Positions 45,732 to 53,525 of a DNA stretch of 64,000 nt are shown here, piece by piece; the first letter of the stretch is position 1, and each line of letters starts with the position of its first letter. The notes under the pieces are model-generated. The model did not search any database and was not told the origin of the DNA. It saw only the letters and a program-made list of their open reading frames with translations. Origin of the DNA: Marivita sp003149565 (GTDB lineage Bacteria; Pseudomonadota; Alphaproteobacteria; Rhodobacterales; Rhodobacteraceae); the NCBI RefSeq assembly GCF_965216415.1, contig NZ_CBDCFU010000002.1; one strand, written 5' to 3'. Made by a program: the position numbers and the translations under genes.

Positions 45732-46179
45732 TCAGTCCTGACCGTTTTGGTCAAGCGGTTTCGGAGCGCCGAGTTTTCGTCGCATGCTGTCTCCGGTCAG
45801 TGCGAGACGGTGTGCATTGTGCACCAGGCGGTCGAGAATGGCGTCGGCCAGGGTCGGATCGCCGATGGCCTCATGCCACTGGTCGATCGGCAGCTGACTT
45901 GTCACGATGGTTGATCCGCGGCCCTGTCGGTCTTCAAGAATTTCGAGGAGATCACGGCGTTCGGCCGCGGTGAGCACCGACAGGCCCCAGTCGTCCAGGA
46001 TCAGAAGCTCAGTGCGTTCGATGGATTTCAGGACGCGGGCATGGCGGCCATCACCTCGGGCGATAACCAGCGCCTGAAAGAGCCGCGGGACGCGATGATA
46101 CATGACCCGGCGATCGTCACGGCAGGCTTTATGACCGAGCGCACAGGCAATCCAACTTTTGCCCAGGCCTGTCGGGCCA
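45732..46179 (-). pseudogene. istB: istB ATPase helper, C-terminal part
   Basis: The visible frame resumes inside Walker A (GPTGLGKSW) and carries LLILDDWGL (Walker B region), STIVTSQLP and IGDPTLADAILDRLVHNAHRL, the usual end of IstB. It joins in frame to the N-terminal part at 48781-49105 when the 2.6 kb insertion and one TCGGGCCA copy are removed, giving about 254 aa. An open frame continues upstream into the inserted element, but those codons are not IstB. Confidence 0.88.
46172..46179. repeat. Left 8-base direct repeat of the serine-recombinase element
   Basis: TCGGGCCA, identical to 48781-48788. It codes, on the other strand, for the Gly-Pro-Thr of the IstB ATP-binding loop. It is either a target duplication or the shared core of attL/attR. 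Confidence 0.75.
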
Positions 46180-46484
46180 ACGACATACTGCCCGCGTTCC
46201 CGGATCTGAGGTTCGGATTTGGTATCCGTTTCACCCACGGTCTGGTGAGCTTGTTCAAGTTGTCGCGCGGACAAAGCAGAGTGGGACTGCCCATTTGACG
46301 ATCGTTCAGTGCGACGGAACGTTGGCGAAGATTCCCACCTGGATGACGGAAGAAAGATCAGGAGCGGCGGCTGTCGTTCGTGACCCGGCGCTTTCAGTAG
46401 CAGCTCTCCTTGAGGTCCGCGCGATGTTGGATGGGTCCTTACGCTCGGTTGGAGGGGAATCATCCCTGGTCAGCGGAGGCACGA

Positions 46485-46676
46485 ATGACAGCAACCAATC
46501 CTCTTCAACTCCATCTGTTCGATGCGACGCCGGATCCGGAAACGATGCCACCGGATCGCCGACGTCGCCTTCTGACCCTCACAGGGATGCTTCTGAGCGA
46601 AGCCGCAGGCGATCAAACCCGGGTGGTGGCGGATGCGCAGCCCCCGTCTCTCGCAGAGGAGACGAACGATGAGTAA
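46485..46676 (+). CDS. Small protein upstream of the serine recombinase
   Basis: 63 aa, starting MTATNPLQLHLFD, with a perfect GGAGG six bases before the ATG. It is charged and contains TPDRRRRLL-like basic residues in its middle, followed by an acidic end. I do not recognise a family. Its last codons overlap the recombinase start by eight bases, which implies coupled translation. It could be a directionality factor or a regulator of the recombinase. Confidence 0.6.
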   Translation: MTATNPLQLHLFDATPDPETMPPDRRRRLLTLTGMLLSEAAGDQTRVVADAQPPSLAEETNDE

Positions 46677-48744
46677 GATAGGGTCCGATCATTTAGCGCG
46701 TCAGGCCGTTGTTTATGTCCGGCAATCGACTGCAGATCAGGTTGCACACAACCTTGAAAGCAAACGGCGCCAATATGCGCTTGTTGAGCGCGCCCGTCAG
46801 CTCGGCTGGGCTGATGTTGAAGTAATCGACGATGATCTCGGCCGTTCGGGTTCCGGTGTTGCGCGACCCGGCTTCGAGAAGCTTCTTGCCAGGATCTGCG
46901 AGGGCCGTGTCGGTTCTGTGGTGTCGATCGAAGCATCGCGTCTGGCACGCAATGGTCGAGATTGGCATACGCTTTTGGAGTTTTGCGGTTTGGTTGGGAC
47001 CCTCATCGTTGACGAAGACGGGGTCTATGACCCGCGTCATCCCAATGATCGTCTGCTTTTGGGCATGAAGGGGACAATGAGTGAGATGGAACTCTCGGTC
47101 CTTCGGCAACGGTCGCATGAAGCACTACGCCAGAAGGCCCGCCGGGGTGAGTTGTTCATGACAGTGGCCATCGGCTATGTGCGCAGTGGCCGAGATCGGA
47201 TTGAGCAGGACCCGGACCGGCGGGTTCAGGACGCCATCCATCTAGTGTTCGCCAAGTTCGACGAGATGCGCTCCGTGCGTCAAGTACATCTGTGGCTGCG
47301 TCAGGAGCAGATCTCGCTCCCCGCGGTAGTCCATGGTCCTGATGGACGCTCTATCCAATGGAAACTGCCGGTATACAACACAGTCCTGCACATCCTGCAG
47401 AACCCGATCTATGCTGGTGCCTATGTGTTTGGCCGCACTGGCTCGCGGACGGTGATCGAGGATGGGCGCAAGCGCGTCATCCAGGGGCTTCGAAAGCCAC
47501 AGGAGGAATGGGATGTTTTGATCCCCGACCATCACGATGGTTATATCAGTTGGGACACGTTCGAAAGGAACCAGCGGTTGATTGCGGATAATGCCACCGG
47601 AAAGTTTGGTCCGGCACGGGGCGCCGTGCGACGTGGCGAAGCTCTTCTGGCCGGACTTTTACGATGCGGACACTGCGGCCGTAAACTGCACGTTGCGTAT
47701 TCGGGCAAAGGCGGGAACACTGGTCGCTACCATTGTCGTGGTAGCCAGATCAATCACGGAGGAGCTCGCTGCATCTCGTTTGGCGGCATGCGCGTGGATC
47801 GGGCGGTCAGCACGGAGATTATCACGCGGCTGCAACCCTTGGGTATCGAGGCGGCTCTCCAAGCCGATGCGGTGCGAGGACAAGCTCATACCGAGAAGCG
47901 GCATCAACTTGAGCTGAGCCTTGAACAGGCGCGATATGAGGCGTCTCGTGCCCGGCGTCAGTACGATTCCGTCGACCCTGACAACCGTTTGGTGGCGAGC
48001 GAACTTGAAGCGCGATGGAATGCCCGACTTGCGGATGTCGCCGCACTTGAAGATCAGCTTAAATTACATGCTGCGACAACGGCCGCATCACACAGTGCAC
48101 GTGCCATTAACCGTGCTCAGTTGATGAGCTTGGGCGCGGATATTGAGCGCGCTTGGGGGTGCCCCGGAACCACTCCTGCCACCAAGAAGCAGATCATCCG
48201 CACACTCGTTGAAGAGATCGTTGTCACCGTTGATGGTGAGACCATTGAACTCATTATCCATTGGCAAGGAGGAGCCCATTCCGCGCTAGCTGTTCGTAAG
48301 AACCGCTGCGGCCAGCACCGTTGGAAAACGGACGATGACGTAGTTGACCTCACCCGTGCACTGGCCCGTTTAATGCCGGACAAACTGATCGCCGCAGCGC
48401 TCAACCGAGCAGGTAAGGTGACAGGACGCGGCAACGGATGGACGCAGTCTCGAGTGTGTACGCTAAGAAACTATCATCGGATCGATGTCTACCGAGAGGG
48501 TGAACGCCAAGAGCGCGGTGAGTTGACGCTTGACGAGGCGGCGGAGGTCTTGGCGCTCAGCCCATCCAGCGTGCGTCGTCTAATTCAAGAAGATCGATTG
48601 CCTGCAAGGCAATTCTGCAAAGGCGCACCATGGATCATCAAAAGTGAAGACCTTGGTAGGCAAGATGTTATTGAAGCCGCAGACCAACGACGTGGCCCAC
48701 GCCCGTCGTCTGAGAACCCTGATCAAAAAACACTGGCATTATAG
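46669..48744 (+). CDS. Large serine recombinase with C-terminal excisionase-like HTH
   Basis: 691 aa site-specific recombinase. The catalytic domain starts near residue 8: VYVRQST holds the nucleophilic Ser, followed by DLGRSGSGVARPGFEKLL and EASRLARNGRDWH. A recombinase domain follows (around NPIYAGAYVFGRTGSR), then a zinc ribbon with CGHCGRKL and paired Cys, and a coiled coil near residues 400-470. The last about 60 residues (GELTLDEAAEVLALSPSSVR, then RLIQEDRLPARQF) resemble a MerR/excisionase-type HTH, which is unusual for this class. GGAG lies eight bases upstream of the ATG at 46669. No disruption is seen. Confidence 0.88.
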   Translation: MSKIGSDHLARQAVVYVRQSTADQVAHNLESKRRQYALVERARQLGWADVEVIDDDLGRSGSGVARPGFEKLLARICEGRVGSVVSIEASRLARNGRDWHTLLEFCGLVGTLIVDEDGVYDPRHPNDRLLLGMKGTMSEMELSVLRQRSHEALRQKARRGELFMTVAIGYVRSGRDRIEQDPDRRVQDAIHLVFAKFDEMRSVRQVHLWLRQEQISLPAVVHGPDGRSIQWKLPVYNTVLHILQNPIYAGAYVFGRTGSRTVIEDGRKRVIQGLRKPQEEWDVLIPDHHDGYISWDTFERNQRLIADNATGKFGPARGAVRRGEALLAGLLRCGHCGRKLHVAYSGKGGNTGRYHCRGSQINHGGARCISFGGMRVDRAVSTEIITRLQPLGIEAALQADAVRGQAHTEKRHQLELSLEQARYEASRARRQYDSVDPDNRLVASELEARWNARLADVAALEDQLKLHAATTAASHSARAINRAQLMSLGADIERAWGCPGTTPATKKQIIRTLVEEIVVTVDGETIELIIHWQGGAHSALAVRKNRCGQHRWKTDDDVVDLTRALARLMPDKLIAAALNRAGKVTGRGNGWTQSRVCTLRNYHRIDVYREGERQERGELTLDEAAEVLALSPSSVRRLIQEDRLPARQFCKGAPWIIKSEDLGRQDVIEAADQRRGPRPSSENPDQKTLAL

Positions 48745-48780
48745 GAGCATAGCAAGATGGGCATTATAAAGCAGGATCGG

Positions 48781-48788
48781 TCGGGCCA
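48781..48788. repeat. Right 8-base direct repeat of the serine-recombinase element
   Basis: TCGGGCCA, partner of 46172-46179. Confidence 0.75.
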
Positions 48789-49105
48789 GTGATCAGCAAA
48801 TTCTCATGCCGATCGATCCAGCCACCGTCGATGAGATGCGCCATGACCGATTTGTCGATGCCACGCGGGCTGCGCATGTCGAGGTCTTCGACGCAGGCGG
48901 CCTGGCGGAGAGAAGCGAACCTCAGGCGTGTCGCCAGCTTCTTGGCATCACGCTCGGCTGCCTCGCGATCCACGAGCAAACCGAGGCGCTCTTCAAAGCT
49001 CAAACTGTCGAACATGTCACTGGCGCGACGCTGTTCGTCCAGCGCCTTGGCCATGCCCATGAAGCCCATAGCCTCAAGTCGTTCAGATGTGGGATGTGTC
49101 AGCAA
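48781..49105 (-). pseudogene. istB: istB ATPase helper, N-terminal part
   Basis: About 108 codons from a likely TTG start at 49105 (LLTHPTSERLEAMGFMGMAK), 17 bases after the istA stop with AGGA upstream. It has the IstB block SFEERLGLLVDREAAERDA and runs to ENLLITGPT, where the serine-recombinase element breaks it within Walker A. The rest of the gene is at 45732-46179. Confidence 0.88.
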
Positions 49106-49121
49106 GGGATGTTTCCTTTTC

Positions 49122-50660
49122 TTAGTGGTAGTAATTCTGGCCTCGGATGTTGGGATGCTGCAGGGGAAGCTCGTCAGCTTCGGGCTCCAGAAAGGCCTGA
49201 TCGAGGCCGGTCTGCAGAATGGATCGGATAGACGCCACGGAACGCGCCTTGATGGCGACACCACGCCGACAGGCAGCATCAAGGCGAGCTGGTTCATAGC
49301 TTTTAGCCAATGACAACACGCCGAGGCAGGTCCGGAAGCCCTGTTCAGGGTGTGGGCGGTTCTCCATGACAATTTGGCAGAACGCGGCAACGGATGGCCC
49401 CAGCTTCTCAGCGCTGGCCAAGATGCGCGCAGGTGTCCATTCCGCGTAACGCCGGTGAGAAGACGGCATGTGATCGGGCACTGTGATATGGCTGCCCCGC
49501 CCGGGATTGCGGGCATGGCTTGCCACGCGCTTGCCACGATGGAAGACCTCTAAAGTCGTCTGGGTCAGCCTCAGATCGACGAGTTGCCGGATCAGACCGA
49601 AGGGGACCGAGTACCAGCTGCCATCCGCCTCTATGTGATAGTCTGGTGCGACACGCGCCCGTTTCCAGCGGGCGAAGACATATGGGCTCGCTGGGAGGGG
49701 CATCAGGTTCGGACGGTCCAACGTGGCAAAAAGATCGGCACGGCTGGCCCCGTAGTCGCGCATAACCCGCGTGTTCAGGTCATCCAGCAAGGGCCGGATT
49801 GCCGCGTTCAACTCGGCCAGTGAGAAGAACCGCCGGTTCCGCAGCCGCGCGACAATCCAACGTTGTGACACCTGAACCGCCACTTCAGCTTTTGCTTTGT
49901 CTTTTGGCTTGTAGGGCCGCGCTGGTAGGATCGCCGTGCCGTAGTGCTCAGCCATCTCAGCATAGGTTCGATTAAGGCCTGGATCATGACGATCGGGCTT
50001 GATCACAGCTGACTTCAGGTTGTCCGGGACCACCACCTTCGGCACACCACCAAGATAGCTGAACATACGGGTGTGCGCGCCGATCCAGTCTTCCAGCCCT
50101 TCGGAGGCAACGGCTTCGGCATAAGTGTAACTTGATGCCCCCATGGCCGCGACAAACAGCTTGGCAGTACGGACCTCGCCAGTGTCAGGATCAACGATCT
50201 CTATCGTATCCCCCGAGAAGTCCACGAAGACTTTCTCACCACCTACATGTGTCTGACGCATGCTGGGGCGGACGCGTCCCTTCCAGGCGTCAAAGTGTGT
50301 GCAAAACCAGGTGTAACCGAAGCCGCCAGGATGCTGTTCGCGGTATTCCTGCCAAAGCAGCATGCGGGTGACCCCGCGCTTGCGCAGTTCCTTGTCAATC
50401 ATCGACCAATCGGGAACGGGACGGTTCGGATCCGGGACCGTAGGTGATGCTGGAAACAAAAGCAGCTCCAGACCGTCATCATCCAGGCCCTCAGGCAGCG
50501 GCCAACCCAAGCCTGCTTCTCGAGCGCGCCGCACATAGGTTCCAACGCTTCCTTTCCCAAGTCCTAGTGACGTGGCGATCGCCCGCTCACTCAGCCCTTG
50601 GGCAAACTTCAATCTCAATACATCTCGAATCCGGCGCATGTTTAGACGTCCTGTCGGCAT
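49122..50660 (-). CDS. istA: IS21-family transposase IstA
   Basis: 512 aa DDE transposase. An N-terminal HTH (FAQGLSERAIATSLGLGKGS) precedes the rve core with Asp in KVFVDFSGDT, Asp in VVVPDNLKSAV and Glu in KDKAKAEVAVQ. The C-terminal part has YHIEADGSWYSVPF, typical of IstA. AGGGAGGGG lies before the ATG. It needs IstB for transposition, and istB is broken here, so this copy is probably immobile unless helped in trans. Confidence 0.92.
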   Translation of the reverse strand: MPTGRLNMRRIRDVLRLKFAQGLSERAIATSLGLGKGSVGTYVRRAREAGLGWPLPEGLDDDGLELLLFPASPTVPDPNRPVPDWSMIDKELRKRGVTRMLLWQEYREQHPGGFGYTWFCTHFDAWKGRVRPSMRQTHVGGEKVFVDFSGDTIEIVDPDTGEVRTAKLFVAAMGASSYTYAEAVASEGLEDWIGAHTRMFSYLGGVPKVVVPDNLKSAVIKPDRHDPGLNRTYAEMAEHYGTAILPARPYKPKDKAKAEVAVQVSQRWIVARLRNRRFFSLAELNAAIRPLLDDLNTRVMRDYGASRADLFATLDRPNLMPLPASPYVFARWKRARVAPDYHIEADGSWYSVPFGLIRQLVDLRLTQTTLEVFHRGKRVASHARNPGRGSHITVPDHMPSSHRRYAEWTPARILASAEKLGPSVAAFCQIVMENRPHPEQGFRTCLGVLSLAKSYEPARLDAACRRGVAIKARSVASIRSILQTGLDQAFLEPEADELPLQHPNIRGQNYYH

Positions 50661-50729
50661 TCAGCCCCTCCCTGTGAATAGGAGAGCCAGTATCCTCAGT
50701 ACGTCGACCAGGTCTGCCCACGATCCCGC

Positions 50730-50831
50730 GAAATCAGTGCCCGCGTTCGCGTGAAATCAGTGCCCGCGTTCGCGTGAAATCAGTGCCCAAGATCAGATGA
50801 AATCGGTGCCCGCCTTCCCGCGAAACACGCA
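50730..50831. repeat. Right terminal repeats of the IS21-type element
   Basis: Five copies of GAAATC(A/G)GTGCCC-like units start at 50730, 50753, 50776, 50799 and 50822, exactly 23 bases apart. The outermost is the degenerate terminal GAAACACGCA. They are the counterparts of the left-end repeats and are likely transposase-binding sites. Confidence 0.85.
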
Positions 50832-50838
50832 TTTTGGC
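50832..50838. repeat. Right target duplication of the IS21-type element
   Basis: TTTTGGC, partner of 45610-45616. Confidence 0.88.
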
Positions 50839-50988
50839 ACCATGAAGCGCCTCTTCGGCCTGCACCGCGCACGCTACTTCGGGGTCGCAAAAACCCACGC
50901 CCAGCTGGCGATGGCTGCGATCGGGCAGAACCTGCTCAAAGCCGCAAACAAAATTTCTCTCAACCCGCAAACCCTCGCAATAGCATAA
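50839..50988 (+). pseudogene. IS5-family transposase, C-terminal part
   Basis: Codons for TMKRLFGLHRARYFGVAK followed by AQLAMAAIGQNLLKAANK, the usual end of IS5-type transposases, with a TAA at 50986-50988. It joins VEQCFG at 45616 in frame after one TTTTGGC copy is removed, giving a 335 aa transposase. Confidence 0.88.
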
Positions 50989-51095
50989 CCATTTCACCAA
51001 GCCTTCTGTGTCCGCTGAAATCCCAGCGGTCCAAGAGGAATGACCAAATTCCTCAAATCCTCAAATTCAAGAACATTATGCAGACGTCTTACTCG

Positions 51096-51350
51096 GGGAA
51101 TATTCTGGTCGTCGACGACAATGAAGGTTTGAACAGTCTATTTGAGCTTGCGCCGGATGGTCGCGTCCTTTCTGTTTCTCCATTGTCTGGCTATGGTCGC
51201 GACGCGGAAGGCGTTGCGCTCCAGCCCGAAACCGGAACGCTCTATGTGGGGTTTGACAGTGGCGCAGCACTCGCAATTTTCGATTGGATGCCGACAGAAA
51301 TCACGATTGACACACCGTTAGAGCGCGGCCCGGACTGCGCATATTCCTGA
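51096..51350 (+). pseudogene. Secreted beta-propeller-like protein, 3' fragment
   Basis: 84 codons (GNILVVDDNEGLNSLFEL, then YGRDAEGVALQPETGTLYVG) that continue the repeated strand pattern of the fragment at 44158-44679 and end in CAYS. The stop abuts the TRAP permease stop on the opposite strand. The fragment has no start of its own with a ribosome site, so it is not expected to be translated as a separate protein. Confidence 0.78.
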
Positions 51351-51351
51351 T

Positions 51352-53460
51352 TTAAGAATTCGCAGGCGCAGGTGCCGGTGCGCCAAATCTGATATTCAGC
51401 ACCAACAAGACGACAACGGACATCACACCGACGATATTGATCACCAGCGCAGCAGACCATAGGCACGCGAGCCCAGCGACAAAACTCAGAGCGCGCATCA
51501 CGATCCCAAAAGGACGCTCCATGCAGCCCTGAAGGCCCGCAGACAATGCGTACACACCAAAAACCGCAAAGACAAAAACCTGCATCATTGCTGGCCAGTC
51601 TCCCGAAAGAAACGGCGTGTAAGCAAACAGCACCGGTACGATGTAAAGACCCTTGGCTAGCTTCCAACTGGCAACGCCAGTCGCCATCGCAGGCGCTTTT
51701 GCGATTGCGGCAGCGGTGAACGCAGCAAGAGCAACCGGAGGCGTGACGTTGCTGTCCTGTGACAGCCAGAAAATGATCATGTGAGCAGACAGCAGCGCGC
51801 TGGTTGCCACCGCCGGCGGGACAACGAGGTCGCGTAGAGGCGCGGCAATCTCAAGCGGAAGCCCGCGGATGAGCGCGGACGCCTCATCACGTGTCAGATC
51901 TCGGCTGAGCATTTCGATTTGATCGGGTACGCCGAACATCAGCACTGCCTTGGCGGCCTCCGGCAAAGTACCGGCTGCGAGTTCCGCGATCACAAACTGG
52001 TCGCTGATCATGCCTGACAACGCGGGCGCGGACAGTGTCGCAAGGACGATATACGCGGCTGTCACCGGCAGGCCCATCCCAAGAATGAGACTGGCCAGTG
52101 CGATCAGGATTAACGCAATCAGAATGTTACCGCTGGCCCAGCTCGTGATCATGAGGCTGAACGTGTTTCCGATCCCAGCAGTGGCAATTACGTTCACGAC
52201 CAGACCCACGGAACAGAGCAGCACCGCGGTCAAAACCATTCCCTTTGACCCCATGACAAAAGCTTCAAACACGGCCTTCGGACCCATCCGTTTCTTTGTC
52301 AGCCAGCTGGAGGCAATCACAGCGAGTATTCCGAACACGGCGGCATAGGTCGGCGTGAAACCTGCAACCAGAAGGCCAATCAGTGTACAGATTGGAATGA
52401 TGAAACTGGCACCGCCTTCTCTGAAAGCAGAGCCAAGGGTCTGCCCTTCATCCGGAATGGGGGTCAGATTGTTCCGACGTGCTTCAATGCGCACAAAAAA
52501 CGCAACAGACAAAAAGTAAAGCAGGGCAGGCAACGCAGCGACTGCCACGATTGTTTCGTATGGAATCTGCGTAAAACTTGCCATGACGAAGGCACCTGCG
52601 CCCATGATGGGTGGCATCAATTGCCCACCTGTCGACGCGGCCGCTTCAACTCCGCCCGCAAACTTAGGGGCGAAACCAGCGCGCTTCATCAGAGGAATGG
52701 TGATCACACCTGTCGATGCCGTATTTGCAACCGCTGAGCCCGAGATTGTGCCCGTCAAACCAGAAGCGATCACCGCGACAATACCAGGACCGCCAACCAG
52801 CTTGCCAGCCACGGCACGCGCCATGTTGATAACAAACTCCCCGGCACCCGAGCGCAGAAGGAATGCACCAAAGATGATGAAGAGGAACACATAGGTGGAC
52901 GAAATCCGCGCGATTGTCCCGAACATCGCGTCGTCGCCATAAATGGATCGGAATGCGACGGTCTCGGGACTCAGCCCCGGAAAGGAAAAAACGCCTCCGA
53001 CAAACTGGCCCCAATAGGCAACGTAGCTTAAGGACAGGATGATCAAAATGGGGATGATAATCCCTGCGACGCGACGGGTAAGTTCTATCGCACCGACGAT
53101 ACAAATACTGGCAGCCACCCAGTCTGTAGCCGAAAATTTGACGCCCCTGTCATAAATGGCGTTCTCCGCCTGTGCCAACCAGACAGCAGACACCGCCACT
53201 GCCAAACCCAGCGCAAGGTCCAGAGCAACTGGCGCAGATTTACCTGATGAACCACGCCACATCGGGTAGAGTAGCGCTGCCAGCATTGCGAAGCCGGCAA
53301 AGTGGAATGCGTTGCGTTGAAGCTCTGAGAGGACCGGATCAAAGGCAACATAAATGTGGCCAATGGCGATCAAAAAACAGATGATCGAAATCGCCTTATC
53401 CGCAAGCCCATCGAATGAACGGAGGCGGCCTCCGTCTTCGTCTTCTTCGTTCTGTGACAT
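51352..53460 (-). CDS. TRAP transporter fused permease (4TM-12TM)
   Basis: 702 aa inner-membrane protein combining the small (DctQ-like) and large (DctM-like) TRAP subunits, as is normal for TAXI-type systems. It has many transmembrane segments. Conserved parts are VGGPGIVAVIASGLTGTISG, AVANTASTGVITIPLMKRAG and GVEAAASTGGQLMPPIMG, the DctM-type substrate/sodium region. The ATG at 53460 (MSQNEEDED) is preferred. It follows the TAXI binding-protein gene by 65 bases. The substrate is unknown. Confidence 0.92.
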   Translation of the reverse strand: MSQNEEDEDGGRLRSFDGLADKAISIICFLIAIGHIYVAFDPVLSELQRNAFHFAGFAMLAALLYPMWRGSSGKSAPVALDLALGLAVAVSAVWLAQAENAIYDRGVKFSATDWVAASICIVGAIELTRRVAGIIIPILIILSLSYVAYWGQFVGGVFSFPGLSPETVAFRSIYGDDAMFGTIARISSTYVFLFIIFGAFLLRSGAGEFVINMARAVAGKLVGGPGIVAVIASGLTGTISGSAVANTASTGVITIPLMKRAGFAPKFAGGVEAAASTGGQLMPPIMGAGAFVMASFTQIPYETIVAVAALPALLYFLSVAFFVRIEARRNNLTPIPDEGQTLGSAFREGGASFIIPICTLIGLLVAGFTPTYAAVFGILAVIASSWLTKKRMGPKAVFEAFVMGSKGMVLTAVLLCSVGLVVNVIATAGIGNTFSLMITSWASGNILIALILIALASLILGMGLPVTAAYIVLATLSAPALSGMISDQFVIAELAAGTLPEAAKAVLMFGVPDQIEMLSRDLTRDEASALIRGLPLEIAAPLRDLVVPPAVATSALLSAHMIIFWLSQDSNVTPPVALAAFTAAAIAKAPAMATGVASWKLAKGLYIVPVLFAYTPFLSGDWPAMMQVFVFAVFGVYALSAGLQGCMERPFGIVMRALSFVAGLACLWSAALVINIVGVMSVVVLLVLNIRFGAPAPAPANS

Positions 53461-53525
53461 GGTCCCACCCAAACACCGAGCCGCCAGCCCGCGCACGAAC
53501 ACGGGCTGGCAGATTTCGCGAGGAT

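Larger units (their letters stand above)
46180..48780 (+). mobile_element. Large serine-recombinase element inside istB
   Basis: 2601-base insertion bounded by TCGGGCCA direct repeats, with no terminal inverted repeats, as expected for a serine integrase-type element. It carries only a 63 aa ORF and the recombinase. The first 305 bases (46180-46484) hold no gene I can support and presumably contain the promoter and left att arm. Near the right end the 9-mer GGCATTATA occurs twice (48735-48743 and 48760-48768). Confidence 0.75.
45617..50831 (-). mobile_element. IS21-family element carrying a nested serine-recombinase element
   Basis: The ends begin TGCGTATTTCGCGG on the left and TGCGTGTTTCGCGG (complement) on the right, with TTTTGGC duplicated at both edges. 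istA is complete on the minus strand. istB follows but is broken by a further insertion at 46180-48780. The intact IS21-type element would be about 2.6 kb, normal for this family. It lies within the IS5-family transposase gene. Confidence 0.88.
44680..51090 (+). mobile_element. IS5-family element, split by a nested IS21-family element
   Basis: Terminal inverted repeats are AAGACCTCTGCATA on the left (44680-44693) and the complement of AAGACGTCTGCATA on the right (51077-51090), 13 of 14 matching. It is flanked by direct repeats ACTCG (or TACTCG, depending on how the end is placed) at 44674-44679 and 51090-51095. Without the inserted IS21-type element it is about 1.2 kb, the normal size for IS5. 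Its transposase is divided into two parts that rejoin in frame. It disrupts a beta-propeller-like gene. Confidence 0.85.

Noticed and set aside
44699..45973. A full-length 424 aa IS5 transposase
   Set aside because: After VEQCFG (45616) the frame runs into the IS21-type terminal repeats and istB antisense. The real C-terminus is at 50839-50988.
45732..46463. A single intact 243 aa IstB variant
   Set aside because: The part before GPTGLGKS belongs to the inserted serine-recombinase element. The true N-terminus is at 48781-49105 and joins across TCGGGCCA.
46295..46672. 125-codon plus-strand frame before the recombinase
   Set aside because: Low-complexity Ser/Gly/Arg translation without a ribosome site. 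It overlaps the better-supported 63 aa gene in another frame.
50730..50831. CRISPR-like regularly spaced repeats
   Set aside because: The 23-base period consists of short degenerate units without unique spacers of constant size, and they mirror the other end of the IS21-type element.
51012..51029. Hairpin CCGCTG-N6-CAGCGG as a transcription terminator
   Set aside because: Only a 6-base stem and no following T-run. It lies inside the IS5-family right end and may be part of that end.
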